Positions 11,513 to 24,150 of a stretch of DNA of 64,000 nucleotides are shown piece by piece. Every line of letters begins with the position of its first letter. Positions within the stretch are counted from its first letter, which is position 1. This DNA comes from Pyrenophora tritici-repentis (Eukaryota > Ascomycota > Dothideomycetes > Pleosporales > Pleosporaceae). The position numbers and the translations under genes are program-made. Where the stretch lies: NCBI RefSeq assembly GCF_003171515.1, contig NC_089394.1, positions 1,054,001 through 1,118,000 of the forward strand, read 5' to 3'. The notes under the pieces are model-generated. The model was not told where the DNA came from. It did no database searches and worked only from the letters and a program-made list of their open reading frames with translations.

Positions 11513-12500
11513 GACTATGCTGGATTTTGTCCGAAAGGAAATCAGGAAGGTACCACTTGAAGTACTTGCTTTGTACCGAAAGCACTCGCGGTGAGGGATC
11601 CGGTAAACCTTCCCAACTCTTCCTCTCCCAGATGTACGGTCTGGGATTAATGAAAGTCTTAGGTCGCAGATGTACGGGTCCTGTAGTAGTAGTCTGAACG
11701 GCTAAGAATGTATTTTTGTAATTGTTCTTCTTCTGGAATGATTGGTAAGTTTGTTGTGGGGGAGGCTCAAAAGTTCCGAAGGTGCGGTGGACTTAAAGGA
11801 AACCATGCCGCTACCAGCACGTCGAATCACGCAATAGGGATACGCCATCCTTAGCTTACTTTGTCTCACTTCACGCCCAACGCACAACACGGACACCAAG
11901 TAGCATAACTGCCGGGGTATTTGACGCGTGAGGATCTGCAGCGGCGGTTTCATTGCTGGGACCTCGTATATGCAACATGGTACGTACGCCACCACCCCGG
12001 TCCAATGTGCGGTGAGTGACCAAACTTGCCGGAAAGAGCCAAGGGTTTGATGTGTCGGTTTTTGGTATTGAGGATTTTTGTACGTTTGTGTTTGTATAGA
12101 AGGGGAGGGAAGCGGCAAAGGGTGTACAGGTGGAGGCAGTGGCATGTTTCGTGTTTCACCTTGACTGGCTTCCTTCAGCGTAGTACGTTCCTCCTCTCGA
12201 CAAGCCTGAACACAACATTTATCTAGACTACCTAGAAACACGCCGATAGCTCGTGAAGAGTAGATATATGCGGTGACTGTCAAACGAATTACAGGGCAGA
12301 TGATTGTATTGCGCTTATGAAGCAGCAGCGATCATCAGGAGAAGATGTACTCACAATTCCAGTGTTCGCGCGAAGAAAATGGTACCATAATACAGTCAAC
12401 CGTATCGGAATGATCCCCAAAGCTACCGCTCCCAAATGATACCGAACGATGATGGGGAACAACTTTGATATCGTCACCTAACAGAACTTCTGTATTGCGC
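11513..12500. other. Gene-less stretch
   Basis: This is the upstream side of the UPF0643 gene and the 3' flank of POT1. Several overlapping open frames occur but none looks like a protein family. A minus-strand frame just beyond the POT1 stop appears to be 3' UTR. Confidence 0.5.
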
Positions 12501-14392
12501 TTAATCCAGAATGGTAGTCTGTGCCAGTCTGTGCATGCGTTGGTACCCAAACGGTGTGTCTTTTGTGACAGGCACTTCCGCACCATACTCTTCTATGCAT
12601 GCGTCAAAAGGCTTGTTCTGAAGTCGATTGTCGCCCGGAGGTAGTGGAAGGTCTGAGCCACGATCTCTCAGCTCTGTCTTCAACTCCATCAAGTTACCCC
12701 ATAGTATGAAGAGCTTCTCTTCTAGTAGCTTGAGCACGCGGTGGTTGCCTTTGAGACTGCGTGAAATTAGTGCACCAGTCCATTGTAGGCAATGAGAACT
12801 TACTTGACAGCCTGAGTTTTCAATAGAAACTGTCCCATGTCGTTATTCACGAAGACTGTCAGCTTTTCAGAGACTGTGCCACGGGGTATGTTGGCATCCT
12901 CAAGCAACAGAGCAAACCCCCATTCCCAACGTTCTTTTTGTTGCCCGTTGCTAGTTGTCTGTTTTGCTGCTTGTCTGTTCCAGTTTAGATCACTATTCGA
13001 ATGAGTGAAAAGCTCAATTTCTGGGGGGAAGACGTCGACTACGCGTACACGGGATCGATGTCTACAATTTACAAAAGGAAGCGTGTAAAAGTTGTATTTC
13101 TCAGGGGTACGCATTTCGAGGTGAGGGTTGTACAACATTTCCGAGATTGTCGATAGCTTCATTTCGGGAAAGGCGGCTCGAACTACCATGATTAGCCACA
13201 TGAAGCACTGGATCAATCGCAACTTACTATTCTTGTTGATACTGCTCTGCTGTAATTCCCATTCACGCTGCTTCTCTGCTATTTCTTGTAGCTCGGCTTC
13301 CTTTTCTGCCTTTTGTATTTCCTTCTTTGCTTGCCTCTTTTCCTTTGCCGTTTTTGCTTTAGGATTGCTGGGAGGGTTTTGCATAACTTCGAATGCTGTT
13401 TTAACACCACGTTTCTTCTCGTATTCTTGTCGTCGTTTGTCGATGGCTTCAATTTCAGGCGCGGATTTCAATTGGCGAATGTCCACTTGATTGGGTCTAT
13501 CCTTGTCTTGATGTACCACGCCCTCGAGTCGACCAGCTGTTGACATTCTGACATGCATGTTCCGGAGGTAGACATAGTCGCCGACGGCCGCATTTTCCTG
13601 AACCCATGCTGCGTTCGACTCGTATAGGGTCACACTCAGAGTGAGATAGCCATACGGTCCCTTGAAGCCTTTGTCCGAGAGGTGGTTCCAAGTAGTTCCT
13701 TCTTCCGGATCAGGGAAATAGTGCATGTGCTCGTTGGGCGTGTAGTCTGTTACCTTCATATCTACTTGGCCGCCCCCGAAGTGCCAATAGATGTGGACAA
13801 TTTGCACGCAAACATCGTAGAAAGTATTGAATTGCAAGTCTTTGACCAGGCATAGCTTCCTAGATGATTTGAGTTTGGATGCAGTAATGGTGGCATGCTG
13901 TTGCAGCTGTTCTGAAACGCCAGTCGAGGCAGCTTTCAAATCTATAACAGCCATTTGCTCAGCAATTGTTGGGGGCTGGCCAATTCCGGTCGAATCACAC
14001 ATGAGTTTCTGCTTGCCACACTGATAGGGCTGCCTCTGGCTTGGGCTGGGGATCTTGGCACCTGGGAAGACAATCATGGCAACGGTCTTGTAACCAATAC
14101 ATTCAATGTGACCTTGCCAGTCTTTGACATTGAATTTTCGAATGATTATGACGTCGCCGATACCAGATATTTTGGGAAATCTATCCTTGGGCCTGAAAAT
14201 CCGACAGCTGATGGTGGATTGATCGCCAATGGATCCAGACGAGAAGTCATCTTGGAGGGTGAAATCCAGAGAAAAATCTGTTCCTCTGGTGCTCTTTGGC
14301 TCACCGTAACTTACAAGGACACCTATGATGCTGACGAGCGAGTCGACATTTGTGATGTCTTTGATTGCTGTAAAGCCGTTGGGCAGCGGCAT
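12501..14392 (-). CDS. POT1: Protection of telomeres protein Pot1
   Basis: Exons 14392-13228, 13182-12804 and 12756-12501 give 599 residues. The N-terminal OB fold of the telomere end-binding family is clear (VSIIGVLVSYGEPKSTRGTD, DFTLQDD, then ISCRIFRPK and GDVIIIRKFNVKDWQGHIEC). A second OB-like region runs from LCLVKDLQFNTFYDVCVQIV to DYVYLRNMHVRMST. The C-terminal part has LPFVNCRHRSRVRVVDVFPP, WGFALLLEDANIPRG and FVNNDMGQFLLKTQAV, typical of fungal Pot1. Pot1 binds the G-rich single-stranded telomere overhang and prevents degradation and checkpoint signalling. ATG 14392 (MPLPNG) is chosen because the longer open frame starts at a non-ATG codon. The first intron (45 bp, donor GTAAGT, branch GCTAATC) is a multiple of three without stops. 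Confidence 0.9.
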
Positions 14393-14788
14393 GGCAGCTG
14401 GAAAAGGCCGAAAGCGGCTAGCGTGATATCTGGTGGACAAAGAAAAGAAAGAGGGCAGGGGCGAAAGAAAGGATTAAGAATGTACTGTACTATTGGCGAT
14501 ATTTTCAGTCAATGGGTCAGTAACGCGGGCCTAGCAAACGGCAGGCGGTATCCGGCGAGAAGGCACAAGAGTGGGCGAGACAGTAGTTATGGGAGTCTAC
14601 GTCGCGTCGCGGTGGTTGCTTGGGTAGAGTGCACAGGCCAGGACTGCTAGCGCAAATACCCGCTTCGCCGCTTCCGCATTCAAAATCACCCCTCTGTCTG
14701 GAAAGTTTACTCCCCTTTACCAGCAAACACAACACACCACACTCTTGCCGACTCACCACATACCTTGTCCACCAGAGTCGCTGCAGTC
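14393..14788. promoter_or_regulatory. Divergent intergenic region POT1 / importin alpha
   Basis: About 400 bp separate the two start codons. The region must carry both promoters. A pyrimidine-rich tract precedes the importin alpha ATG. No motif could be assigned to a specific factor. Confidence 0.4.
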
Positions 14789-16591
14789 ATGGCCGACAAA
14801 TACATCCCCGAGCACCGTCGCACGACATTCAAGGCCAAGAGCGCTTTCAAGCCAGACGAACTCCGCCGCCGCCGTGAAGAGCAACAGGTCGAGATCCGCC
14901 GGGCAAAGCGTGAGGAGAACCTCGCCAAGCGTCGTGGTATCGCCGGCCGTGACCAACCCGGTGCTGCGCTGGGCGCTGCCCCCGACAGCGACGATGAGGG
15001 CGGCAACATTGAGAGCCAGGTTCGTACATACCCCACTAAGCCGTGCCCCTGGGGAGCGGGCGAACGGTATAGAGATGATCAGGCTGACGCAGGCGACAGC
15101 TCAACGAAGAGCTCCCCGAGATGGTAAAAGGCGTCTTTTCCGAACAGATCGACATGCAGATCCAGGCAACGACCAAGTTCCGCAAGCTGTTGTCTAAGGA
15201 GCGCAACCCACCCATCGAGCGCGTCATTGAGACTGGCGTTGTGAGCCGCTTTGTTGAATTTCTGCGCTCCCCACACACGCTCGTACAATTCGAGGCAGCA
15301 TGGGCTCTTACCAACATCGCATCCGGTTCGGCGCAGCAGACACAGGTCGTCATTGAGGCGGGCGCGGTGCCCATCTTCGTCGAGTTGCTCAGCAGCCACG
15401 AGCCAGATGTTCGGGAACAGGCTGTGTGGGCTCTGGGTAACATCGCCGGTGACAGCCCCGCATGTCGCGACTTTGTACTCCAGGCCGGCGCACTCCGCCC
15501 GCTTCTCGCTCTGTTGGGTGACAGCCGCAAGTTGAGCATGCTGCGCAATGCCACATGGACCCTGAGCAACTTCTGCCGTGGCAAGACCCCCCAGCCCGAC
15601 TGGCAAACTGTGAGTTCTCCACCCCATGCAACCCCCCCACATTCACGCATGAATACTAATTGTCCAGCAGATTCAGCCTGCCCTTCCCGTCCTCGCCAAG
15701 CTCGTCTACTCGCTCGACGACGAGGTTCTCATCGACGCCTGCTGGGCCATCTCGTACCTCTCCGATGGCTCCAACGACAAGATCCAGGCCGTCATCGAGG
15801 CTGGCATCCCCCGCCGTCTGGTAGAGCTGCTCATGCACGCCTCCACATCCGTCCAGACCCCCGCTCTCCGATCCGTTGGTAACATTGTGACCGGTGACGA
15901 CGTCCAGACCCAAGTCATCATCAACTGCGGCTCGCTCCCTGCTCTGCTGTCTCTTCTCAGCTCGACCAAGGACGGCATCCGCAAAGAGGCTTGCTGGACC
16001 ATTTCCAACATCACCGCTGGCAACTCGACTCAGATCCAGGCCGTCATCGATGCTAACATCATCCCCCCTCTGATCCACCTTCTCGCAAACGGCGACTTCA
16101 AGACGCGCAAGGAGGCCTGCTGGGCCATCTCCAACGCAACTAGCGGAGGTCTGCAGAAGCCCGCCCAGATTCGCTACCTCGTCCAAAGCGGCTGCATCAA
16201 GCCTCTCTGCGACCTTCTCGCCTGCCCCGACAACAAGATCATCCAAGTCGCCCTCGACGGTCTGGAGAACATCCTCAAGGTCGGAGAGATGGACAAGGAG
16301 TCTGGCGATGGTGCTGGTGGCGAGTCCATCAACCGCTATGCTCTCTTCATTGAGGAGGTTGGCGGCATGGAGAAGATCCACGAGTGCCAGAACAACGCCA
16401 ACGAGGAGATTTACATGAAGGCCTACAACATCATTGAAAAGTACTTCTCCGACGAGGAGGGTGAGGCCGAGAACATGGGCGAGGCGGGACCCCAGGTCAA
16501 CCAGGAGGGCCACTTCGGCTTCGGCGCTGCCGGCCAACAGACACAACAAAACTTCAACTTCGCCAATGGAGGTGACTCGATGGACATGTAA
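14789..16591 (+). CDS. Importin subunit alpha (karyopherin alpha)
   Basis: Exons 14789-15019, 15100-15609 and 15671-16591 encode 553 residues, the standard length. Residues 1-60 form the arginine-rich importin-beta-binding domain ([20 protein letters not shown]... RREEN-type repeats). Then come Armadillo repeats with the Trp/Asn pairs that hold nuclear localisation signals: [55 protein letters not shown] and [11 protein letters not shown]. The C-terminal tail is acidic (DEEGEAEN) and ends GGDSMDM. The protein is the adaptor that carries classical-NLS cargo into the nucleus with importin beta and is recycled by Cse1. The second intron has a tandem acceptor (CAGCAG), so one extra Gln is possible at residue 248. 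Confidence 0.97.
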
Positions 16592-17468
16592 GCCGGGTCT
16601 GGCCCGTGACGAGCCCGAAGTTGAAATGCTGCGTCGTTTGCCGTGCAGCTCTCCCCACACGATACTAGTCAGCCATGAATAGGCGGCTAGATGTGTTTGC
16701 AGTACCCTGGATGAGTTCGGAAATCATACGCGATATGATACATGATGCACGCAAGTGCCATGATTGCAAGGATATTGTGTTTCTTTGCAACACCCCCATC
16801 CTTTCCCAGCCATCAGTTCGCCATGATTATTATGAAGCCTTAAAGATACACCGTCTTGTAACCCCATGTTCAATATCCGCATCATATCCCCGGCGTTGCG
16901 TGTTTGCCTAGCTTGTGAAGATCGGAATGGTTTGGACTGGGCGCTCTACACATTTGGGTCGAGGGGTGACATGTGTTCTCAGTTCAGCCATACCAACCAG
17001 ATAGCTGAATACATCGCCGAGCAATCGGCCTATAATACATGTACAGTTCATAACTACGTGATTATTCTATATGTTGTAAGCTAGGATGCGGCTAGTTAGA
17101 CAGTTCGCTGTCCATGTGCGTCATCCGCGGCATCCTGGCGCCCCACCAACCTACATCCGCAGTCAACTACGCGTGGGGTACCTTGTATCTTTGGTGTCTT
17201 AGTACGTGAATGCATGTCGCGTGTCTCTGGAGATATATCGAGAAATCTATCACCTCGCACAGTCTCTACAACATGCGCACAGCCCCATGATGTTTGCATC
17301 AATCTCTTGGTCCGATGGCGCAATCATCGCAAGCACACCGCCCTGAACCACAGCCAACGCACCGCTATCCTCCAAACGACCGATGCGCATGTACAAGTAA
17401 TTTTCTTGTCGCAACCTCTGCATGCTATACTTGCCCTTATACCAAAGAAACCCTTCTAGACGCCCAAA
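16592..17468. other. Gene-less stretch
   Basis: This holds the importin alpha 3' UTR and the upstream region of the DUG3-like gene. Open frames are short and without family character; I see no RNA gene. Confidence 0.5.
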
Positions 17469-18731
17469 ATGTGTCGATTCATGGTAGGCTCGCGTCAGGA
17501 GACATGCAGAACATCTATCTAACAGCCCCAGGTCTACAAGGGCAAAGATGAGATACTGCTCTCAGAGCTCATCCTCAACCCCTCGCACTCCATCCTGACC
17601 CAATCCTTCGACTCGCGCCTCCGTCTCGTACGTCTCTACCCCATACCTCATCTCACCCCCCTTTCCCCCAACCAACTAACCCACTCCCAGGACCGACGCC
17701 GCCCACACAACGGCGACGGCTTCGGAATCGGCTACTACACGACACCCTCCCTTGGTCCCACGCCCTGCGTCTTCACGTCCACAATCCCTGCGTGGAACTG
17801 CATAAACCTCTCCCGCATCGCCACAAAAACCACGTCCAGCCTAATCTTCGCCCACGTGCGCGCCACAACCGAGGGAAACCTCAGCGACAGCAACTGTCAC
17901 CCTTTCAGCTACAAAACCCTCATGTTCATGCACAATGGCGGAATCGGCTGCTGGAAGCAGATCAAGCGCCGGCTCGCCATGGATGTGGATGAGCGCTGGT
18001 TCAACGTCGTAGGCGGGAGTACGGATTCAGAGTGGGCGTTTGCTCTGTTTCTGGATTGTTTGGATAGAAGTGGTGTGTCGCCTGATAAGGAGGTTGATGC
18101 GGGCGTGGGGTTCGGTCATACGGTGTTGAGGAAAGCGTTGCTGGCGACGATTGAGCGGATTAATGGGTTCATACGCGATGTAGTGGGCAGCGCGGGGGTG
18201 GGCGAGGAGGAAGGGAGGAGTTTACTTAATTTCGCGGTGACAGATGGCGTTAGTGTGGTGTGTTCGCGGTATGTGAGTAGTAGGACTGATGAGGCTGCGA
18301 GTCTGTTTTTCAGCTCGGGGACTAGTTGGAGGGAGTTGCAGGGGAGTGGTGGGGTGCACTCAGGAGAGGCGGACGATGATGCGGATAGGGAGAGGGATTA
18401 TGTTATGGAGAGGAGGGATAAAGGGTCGGATATTGTGCTCGTGGCTAGTGAGCCGTTGACTTTTGAACGTGGTAAGTTTGGTTTTTCAACCCTCCTATCC
18501 TTTTCTCTTGTTGTGGAAGCTAGTCTGATCATGGTAGATAACTGGGTCACTGTTCCGACGAATAGTACACTCACCATCTCGAAACAAACGGTCATGATTC
18601 ATCCCATCGTCGATGAATTCTACAGCCGCAACCCGAGTCATGAGCGCAGTGCCAACTTCGCCCAGCAAAAGGGGCAGACGGTTACCGGGAGCGATAAGAG
18701 GGTGCTTGGGAATGAGGTAGCAGTTGCTTAG
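17469..18731 (+). CDS. DUG3: Class II glutamine amidotransferase, Dug3-like
   Basis: Four exons, 17469-17483, 17532-17627, 17691-18471 and 18538-18731, give 361 residues, close to yeast Dug3. The 5-residue first exon supplies MCRFM; Cys2 becomes the N-terminal nucleophile after Met removal. Family motifs follow in order: HNGDGFGIGYY, FAHVRATT, NCHPF, FMHNGGIGCW and GSTDSEWAFALFL. In yeast, Dug3 with Dug2 hydrolyses the gamma-glutamyl bond of glutathione in the cytosol. The last intron (66 bp, donor GTAAGT, acceptor GTAG) is in frame and free of stops; removal gives DNWVTVPTNST. The 3' end faces the deaminase gene, about 170 bp away. Confidence 0.9.
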
Positions 18732-18901
18732 TTGGACAGGATTGGGAGATAAAATGGAGTCATATCTGGCTACTCCAACTTCCTCTCACATGCGGCTCAA
18801 TGTCAGAGAGAACATGCTTAGTCGCTTTCTCACATGAAAAATGATAGATATAAGGAAACACATTGATTGACGTGTTCTATCTGACAACATAAATTGCCAA
18901 T

Positions 18902-21128
18902 CTAAAGCTCCAGATACTTCTTATTGCCCCTCTTTTTCGTGTAACTCTTCCATCTGGCCTCACCATCATCTCCATAGTAAGCTGCGGCTTTCGCTGGATC
19001 AACTCTGTCCTTGAGTACTGGATCCCGTGCTATTTCCTCGTCCGTGTGCATGACACTCGGTCCGTATGTGTTGACAACGTCATGGCAGAACTGTTCCCAG
19101 CTTTCGTCCAGGTACTTGTGTCCCTCTTTTTGCTCCTTTTCAGAGAGACAGCTGTAGTCAATACTCCAGCGTGCGAGCTGCTTCCAGCTGTAAAGAGACA
19201 TGGTAGGCGCGCCCACCATGATCTGATAGAACTCATGGGACATAGAGTTGCTATAATAATCGTTAGTCCTAGACAATTAGGTGTATGTGGCGTCTTGAGG
19301 ATCGATAGTTGTAATGAGTGACATACCTAAAAAGGGATGGGTTATCCGAATTGACAGTGCAGGGTATACCTGCAGCCAATAGTTGAGGATAAGGATGCTC
19401 CTTGATGTTCCTGCAAAGATGGAGTAGTTCATTCGAGATGGGGCACAGCTCGATACAAATCCCAGGCTTCTTGCCATCCTTTTTGAACTCCTCTACAAGC
19501 TTTGGATGCTTCAAAAGTGCGAAGCCATGACCGATGCGTTTCGCTCCCAAGGCTACTGCATCGTAGAGGTTTGAGTTGGCAGGATCGTGAGAGCCGCCGG
19601 TGTCGAGCAATGTCTCTCCAGCATGGAACATGAAGGGGATCTCTACGCCAAGCGTCTTGCAGGTTTTCTTGAAAGCCATGAACTGTTTCTGGTAATAGCC
19701 AATGTGGAATGCTCGGTCTTCTGCTCCAACAAGATCAAAACCTATGGCATGTCAGAGATCGGGTTTACGGTTATAATCTTGGTATTTGCTTACCACAGAT
19801 GAGGTCTGGGTATTTAATCTTCAGTTCAATACACTCCTTCATATCCCTCATCATCAGACTTGGGGGAATGGATCGTGGAGTGCAGTAGATGATCTTCAGC
19901 CCGAACGGAAACTCGTGAAGCCGCCCTGCATCTTTAAGCTGCCGCTTCTTTTCGTTGACGGCATCAATGATTAGTTGCATTTGGCCAGAATTATCTATCT
20001 TTCCTTTGCCATCATTGGTAGGAATATCCTTGTCAAGCAACATTGGTCGTAGCTCAGCGTACATGATTTTCTCCTCAATGAATCGGTCAATAGCCATGCC
20101 AATGTACTCTGTATAGGCTCTTTCGTAGTTTAATAAGCCTTTAAAAGCTCTGGTGGCTTGGTTGAAACGCGCCCAAACACTGTGATGACATCAACAAATA
20201 TACTCATGAATCCGGGCACAACATACCCATTGACAGTCTGATCAGGGTCATAAGCCTCTTTCTCACTGAGAACCATCTTAGACCTGAGCCAGTTCTCAGC
20301 AGGACGTAGCCGCGCAACAGCTGGCTGGCCACAGTGAGATGGTAGATTTCCTTCCCGAAAGGTTTCAGGTTCCTGCTGTTTGTATTTACCAGGAAATTTA
20401 CGTTCGAACTCGTCTTGAAATTTTGACCATAACATCCAAATCTTATCTTTAACAGCCTCATCCTTGAAGTTTGTGCACGTAGGGTACGTGTCCGAGAAGA
20501 TGTTAATGCTAGGATCAACTGTCTTGCGGTCCAGGACACTAAAGACCATCTCGGTCTCCTTTAGGTCTTCCTCGTTTTCGATGCGCCGAATGCTACGTAT
20601 ATACATGTTCTCGGTATTTCGAGCTTGCACGAGCAGCAACTCAGGGTGTAGTTCGGCATTGAAGTGCAAGTGCAACAGGGCTCCCTTGGGCACCATCTTG
20701 CTAATTTCAAACAGCTTGCTCCTCGTATCTATATACTCCTTGTTGGTGAGATATTGACCGCCCATATCCCGGTCATCTTTCTTTGGCAATGTCTCCGAGG
20801 GGAGATTGCCGAAGATAACGTTTCGCTCCCACTCGCGGATTGCAAAGATGATGTTGGCTGCGCGCTCCTCCTGGGAGGAGGGTTTATATCTTGCCTCTCG
20901 ATCCCAGGCATTTTGTCGTTCCGATTCGACAAGCCTTTCGCGTTCTTCGGCGTAGTTGGTAATGCTCTTGTCGTCTTCCAAGGACGCCTCGAAAATCAAG
21001 TGAACATTATTCTTGCTCTCTGATGCCATGTTGATTTCTGTATCTTGTGTGGAATGTAGTGGTATTTTACTGATAGGAAGAGGGCTTAACGGCCTTTTCC
21101 TCTTCTTCGGCGAGTTAGCTGCTGTCAT
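18902..21128 (-). CDS. Adenosine deaminase, ADGF/CECR1-like
   Basis: Exons 21128-20227, 20179-19794, 19741-19327 and 19250-18902 give about 683 residues. Splicing restores NGVWARFNQATRAFKGLLNY, LICGFDLVGAEDRAFH and NPSLFSNSMSHEF. Deaminase-fold motifs are present: the zinc-binding HLHF early, then KIIYCTPR, MFHAGETLLD, RIGHGFAL, CPISNELLHL and NSDNPSLF. The family hydrolyses adenosine to inosine. The Asn after the zinc-ligand Asp (SDN rather than DD) is, as I recall, common in fungal members. The N-terminus is uncertain: ATGs lie at 21212, 21128 and 21029, and a possible 5' intron overlaps the first. The chosen start has a basic KKRKRPLSP patch and no secretion signal, unlike animal ADGFs. 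Confidence 0.83.
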
Positions 21129-21212
21129 AGCTGGCCTGTTGGGGTCCTGTGGTGATCTGTTTCTATCACGTACAAGGCTATATCCGATAGTCAGTGCGGA
21201 AGCTTGAAACAT

Positions 21213-22695
21213 AGTATCAGTGCTCAGAAACTCACAATGTGGGGACCAGAATGCCACACGTGCCCAATATCCTTGAACGGGCTCGTTGGGGCTCACTTGA
21301 GGTCTTGGAATCGCCGTCAGTGGGCATGCCGATGATGTTTGTTTCAGTCTGTCACAAAATGCTCATACCGGTCGACTGGAACTGCAGGGCTCGTGTGGGG
21401 ACAATGTACGATTATGCTGGAACGTAAACAAAGCCTAAGGCAGACTTGCTACGGTAAATTGACTGGTTCTATCCAGGAGGCTGAGCAGAGTCTTTAATAG
21501 TCAGAGATACTTAGTTGCCACACGACGAGATCTCCCCTAGGTAAAATCCGATCACGTATCAAGGTTTAGCCAGCGGATGTATATTGCGTGATGTGTTCTT
21601 GAGGTGTTGGCCTGCTTTTCGGCCTAGTTTGATGGCATGAGTCAGTAATGAAGCACACGAGATACGTCAAGCTGGGGCAGGTATGCTGCGCCCCGTTCCT
21701 GCGGCTAAGAAGGCTGAGACAATACTGCTGCCTGGAGCTCTGGTATGATGGCGTATATGAACTTTGGCGGTGCAGATGAATCAAATTACGAGAGTGTACC
21801 TGATCCTTAAGGGAGAAGGTATGTTACGCTCATGCATGATGTTGAATGGGAAGGGACAACGCTGCCAAGACAATCGCGTGCCTGAGGGGCACAACAGAAG
21901 GAACAACGACATACATCAGTCCATCCACGCTATTTTCGAATGTTTCTTCCTTGTCTCATCAATTTTGGTGATTGCGATACCACTTTCTAGATCTTTTTGG
22001 AGCAGTTCGGCGGTGGTGCAGATATCGCTATCCAGTCGTGTTACGGGAAGGTCAGCCTGGTGCCGTGCGTCTGTTCTGGTGGTGTTGCGAACAACGGACT
22101 TATGATGGCGATCGCAGGCAGTGTCAAGGTTCACTTGTAGTCGAGGCGCAGCAGCTGAAAACTTCGCGACGTCGTCGCGACAGACGCATCAGCTCCTTTA
22201 AAGAAGATGGATCGCACAAGTGGGAGTCTCTGTCCGTAGCGATTGAGGCTATGCAACTCGCCTCGCCATCCTACTGGGTTACTGGAGCCTACCGGTAAGT
22301 AACAACCTGTCAGCCCCTCATCAGCCTGAGGCACCCAATAGCTGCAACAGCGCCAATCGGTTGCGGCTGTAAAAATGCACCACTTTCCTGGGCTTTTGAC
22401 CGAAACGAATGTACATAATGTGTCGCTCGTCACACCTCGATGCGTCGTAGGCGCTTTTGGCCCCCAGCTGGTGGGACTTGTCGTGCTCCGCACCGACACT
22501 TGGTCAAATCTACATGTTTCTCCGCCTCAATCCTGCATCTTGTTTTATATAAGCTTCCTGTTCGTTTCTGTAGCGCATCTACTTGCACCAATGCACCCTA
22601 TCCGCATCGTATAACCTTCGATTCCTCTTTCCTTTGAGCTCTGAAAACATTGTTTCTTTTAACTAGGCCTTGAAAACCTTTTGGCTCCAATCAAC
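21213..22695. other. Gene-less divergent region
   Basis: It lies between the deaminase start (-) and the membrane-protein start (+). Open frames are short and overlapping and I recognise nothing in them. A TATATAAG-like element at about 22544-22552 precedes the next gene. Confidence 0.45.
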
Positions 22696-24150
22696 ATGCA
22701 TTGGCTTTCACAAGGCCAGAATGGTACCACTTCTCTAGACGAGTTACAACTCGACATTGTTGGTTTCCTCGCAATCTTAGGCGAGGGCTCAGTACTCGCC
22801 AACGCCCAAGTGTCGACGCTGTCCAAATGGATATTTTTGCCGCGCTTGATCCCGGCGCCTCAAGCTATGATGAGGCCAACCAGACCTAATCGCCTCGAGC
22901 CGTTTCCCGGATATGTAACCGGAATCGTGTCGGGCAATCACCGAGATAGCATCAACCATATTGGGAACATCGTTTGGTGAGTGCACTACTTTCATGTTGA
23001 TTGGCAGCGCTTGGACACAGCTGTCCGCACAAAACAATCCTCATAATATGCGCCCTCATCAGAACACAAGAGCTCTTTTGGTATCCAAAGAGAACAAAAG
23101 CACTGTTCGGAGACTTTGATTAGCCAAGTATATAGCTATGCTAGGGCAAGAAACCTCTGGCTAGAATTTTGTAATATGATAAGCGCGTGCGCTTACACAA
23201 CCATAGAACATGGCTAACACAAAAACACCAGCGATGCTAATAACCTCGATCCCTTCTCGGTGCGTGTTGTCAAAATTGTCCGCGATACCGATAAATCACC
23301 GCTCAAGGCTAAGACTATTGCTCCACTTACCGTCGTTCTGTTCATTGGGTTTGCACTATCGGCTCTCCTGCTGGCTCTGTCAATATGGCAAGAAGATGGC
23401 ATGTCGATACTTGCGACTGTACTATTGTCCCTTCTCACGAGTTTGATCGGCTACGGAAACAAATGGACATTGAAACTGCCACAGCGAAAGAACACGACGA
23501 CGAGAGTGCCTCGAGGTGACGTTGTGATCAGATACCCCAAAGGCAGTTTTCTGATTGTACAGTGCGATGAGAACGTTGCACGGGAACTCTACTTCGCCCC
23601 TGAGAGCATCGACTATCTATTGACACATGGACCGGCGTATCGGATACTCAGTCTGGTGGGCACGACGATGCTCATGGGCGGCGTCATCTGTCTTGCCAAT
23701 GCTCAAATCCAAGTCCAGATAGCATGGGCAGGCTCCTACATGCTACTCGGCGCGGCATACTGGATTGTGGCTGCGTTACCTGGAAAGATGCATTGGGATA
23801 CGTCTTGCTACCGCGTCGAAAATCAGTGTCTCTCCGATTCGAAAATGGATGAGAAAGGCTACCCTTCCAAGAACGCAACCTTCACGCAAGCACTATGGAG
23901 GACTATCGTCGTTACTAAGAATATCGAATGGATCACCAGGAGTGTTGCGTGCCCTGACACACCTGCATGGCGACAATGGCTGCGAGAAGCTAAAGCATGC
24001 AGCTCCGATGTGATGTTCAGTGAGTGTGAGGCGAGGCCAGGGGTCAGGACGTGGGAAGTACCGGATTGGGACCCGCAGGCTGCGTTGACCGAGTTGCTGG
24101 ACGAAGAGGCTAAAAAAGACGATCGCAGAGAGGGGTTTGAAGAAGTTTGA
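22696..24150 (+). CDS. Uncharacterised fungal four-helix membrane protein
   Basis: Exon 1 ends at 22976 (donor GTGAGT) and exon 2 is 23232-24150 (acceptor CCAG); the join gives DANNLDPFSVRVVKIVRD in frame. The longest reading, from ATG 22696, is 399 residues. Four membrane segments are visible: TIAPLTVVLFIGFALSALLL, MSILATVLLSLLTSLIGYG, ILSLVGTTMLMGGVICLA and IAWAGSYMLLGAAYWIVAAL. A soluble loop (GDVVIRYPKGSFLIVQCDE) separates the pairs, and the C-terminus is acidic. I know similar fungal proteins without function. The N-terminus is in doubt: a different frame holds a plausible start at 22828 (MDIFAALDPGASSYDEANQT), which would join NRLEPFPGYVTG only through a one-base shift near 22887. Confidence 0.72.

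Noticed and set aside
11702..12283. 193-residue minus-strand open frame
   Set aside because: No recognised motif, biased composition and no supporting splice or neighbour evidence.
12335..12586. Extra 3' exon for POT1
   Set aside because: The reading that ends at 12501 (RMHRLAQTTILD) already matches the expected Pot1 C-terminus; the further frame looks like 3' UTR.
15656..16660. 334-residue minus-strand open frame opposite importin alpha
   Set aside because: It is the antisense shadow of a GC-rich Armadillo repeat region; its Val/Leu/Asp-rich sequence has no domain and importin alpha is certain.
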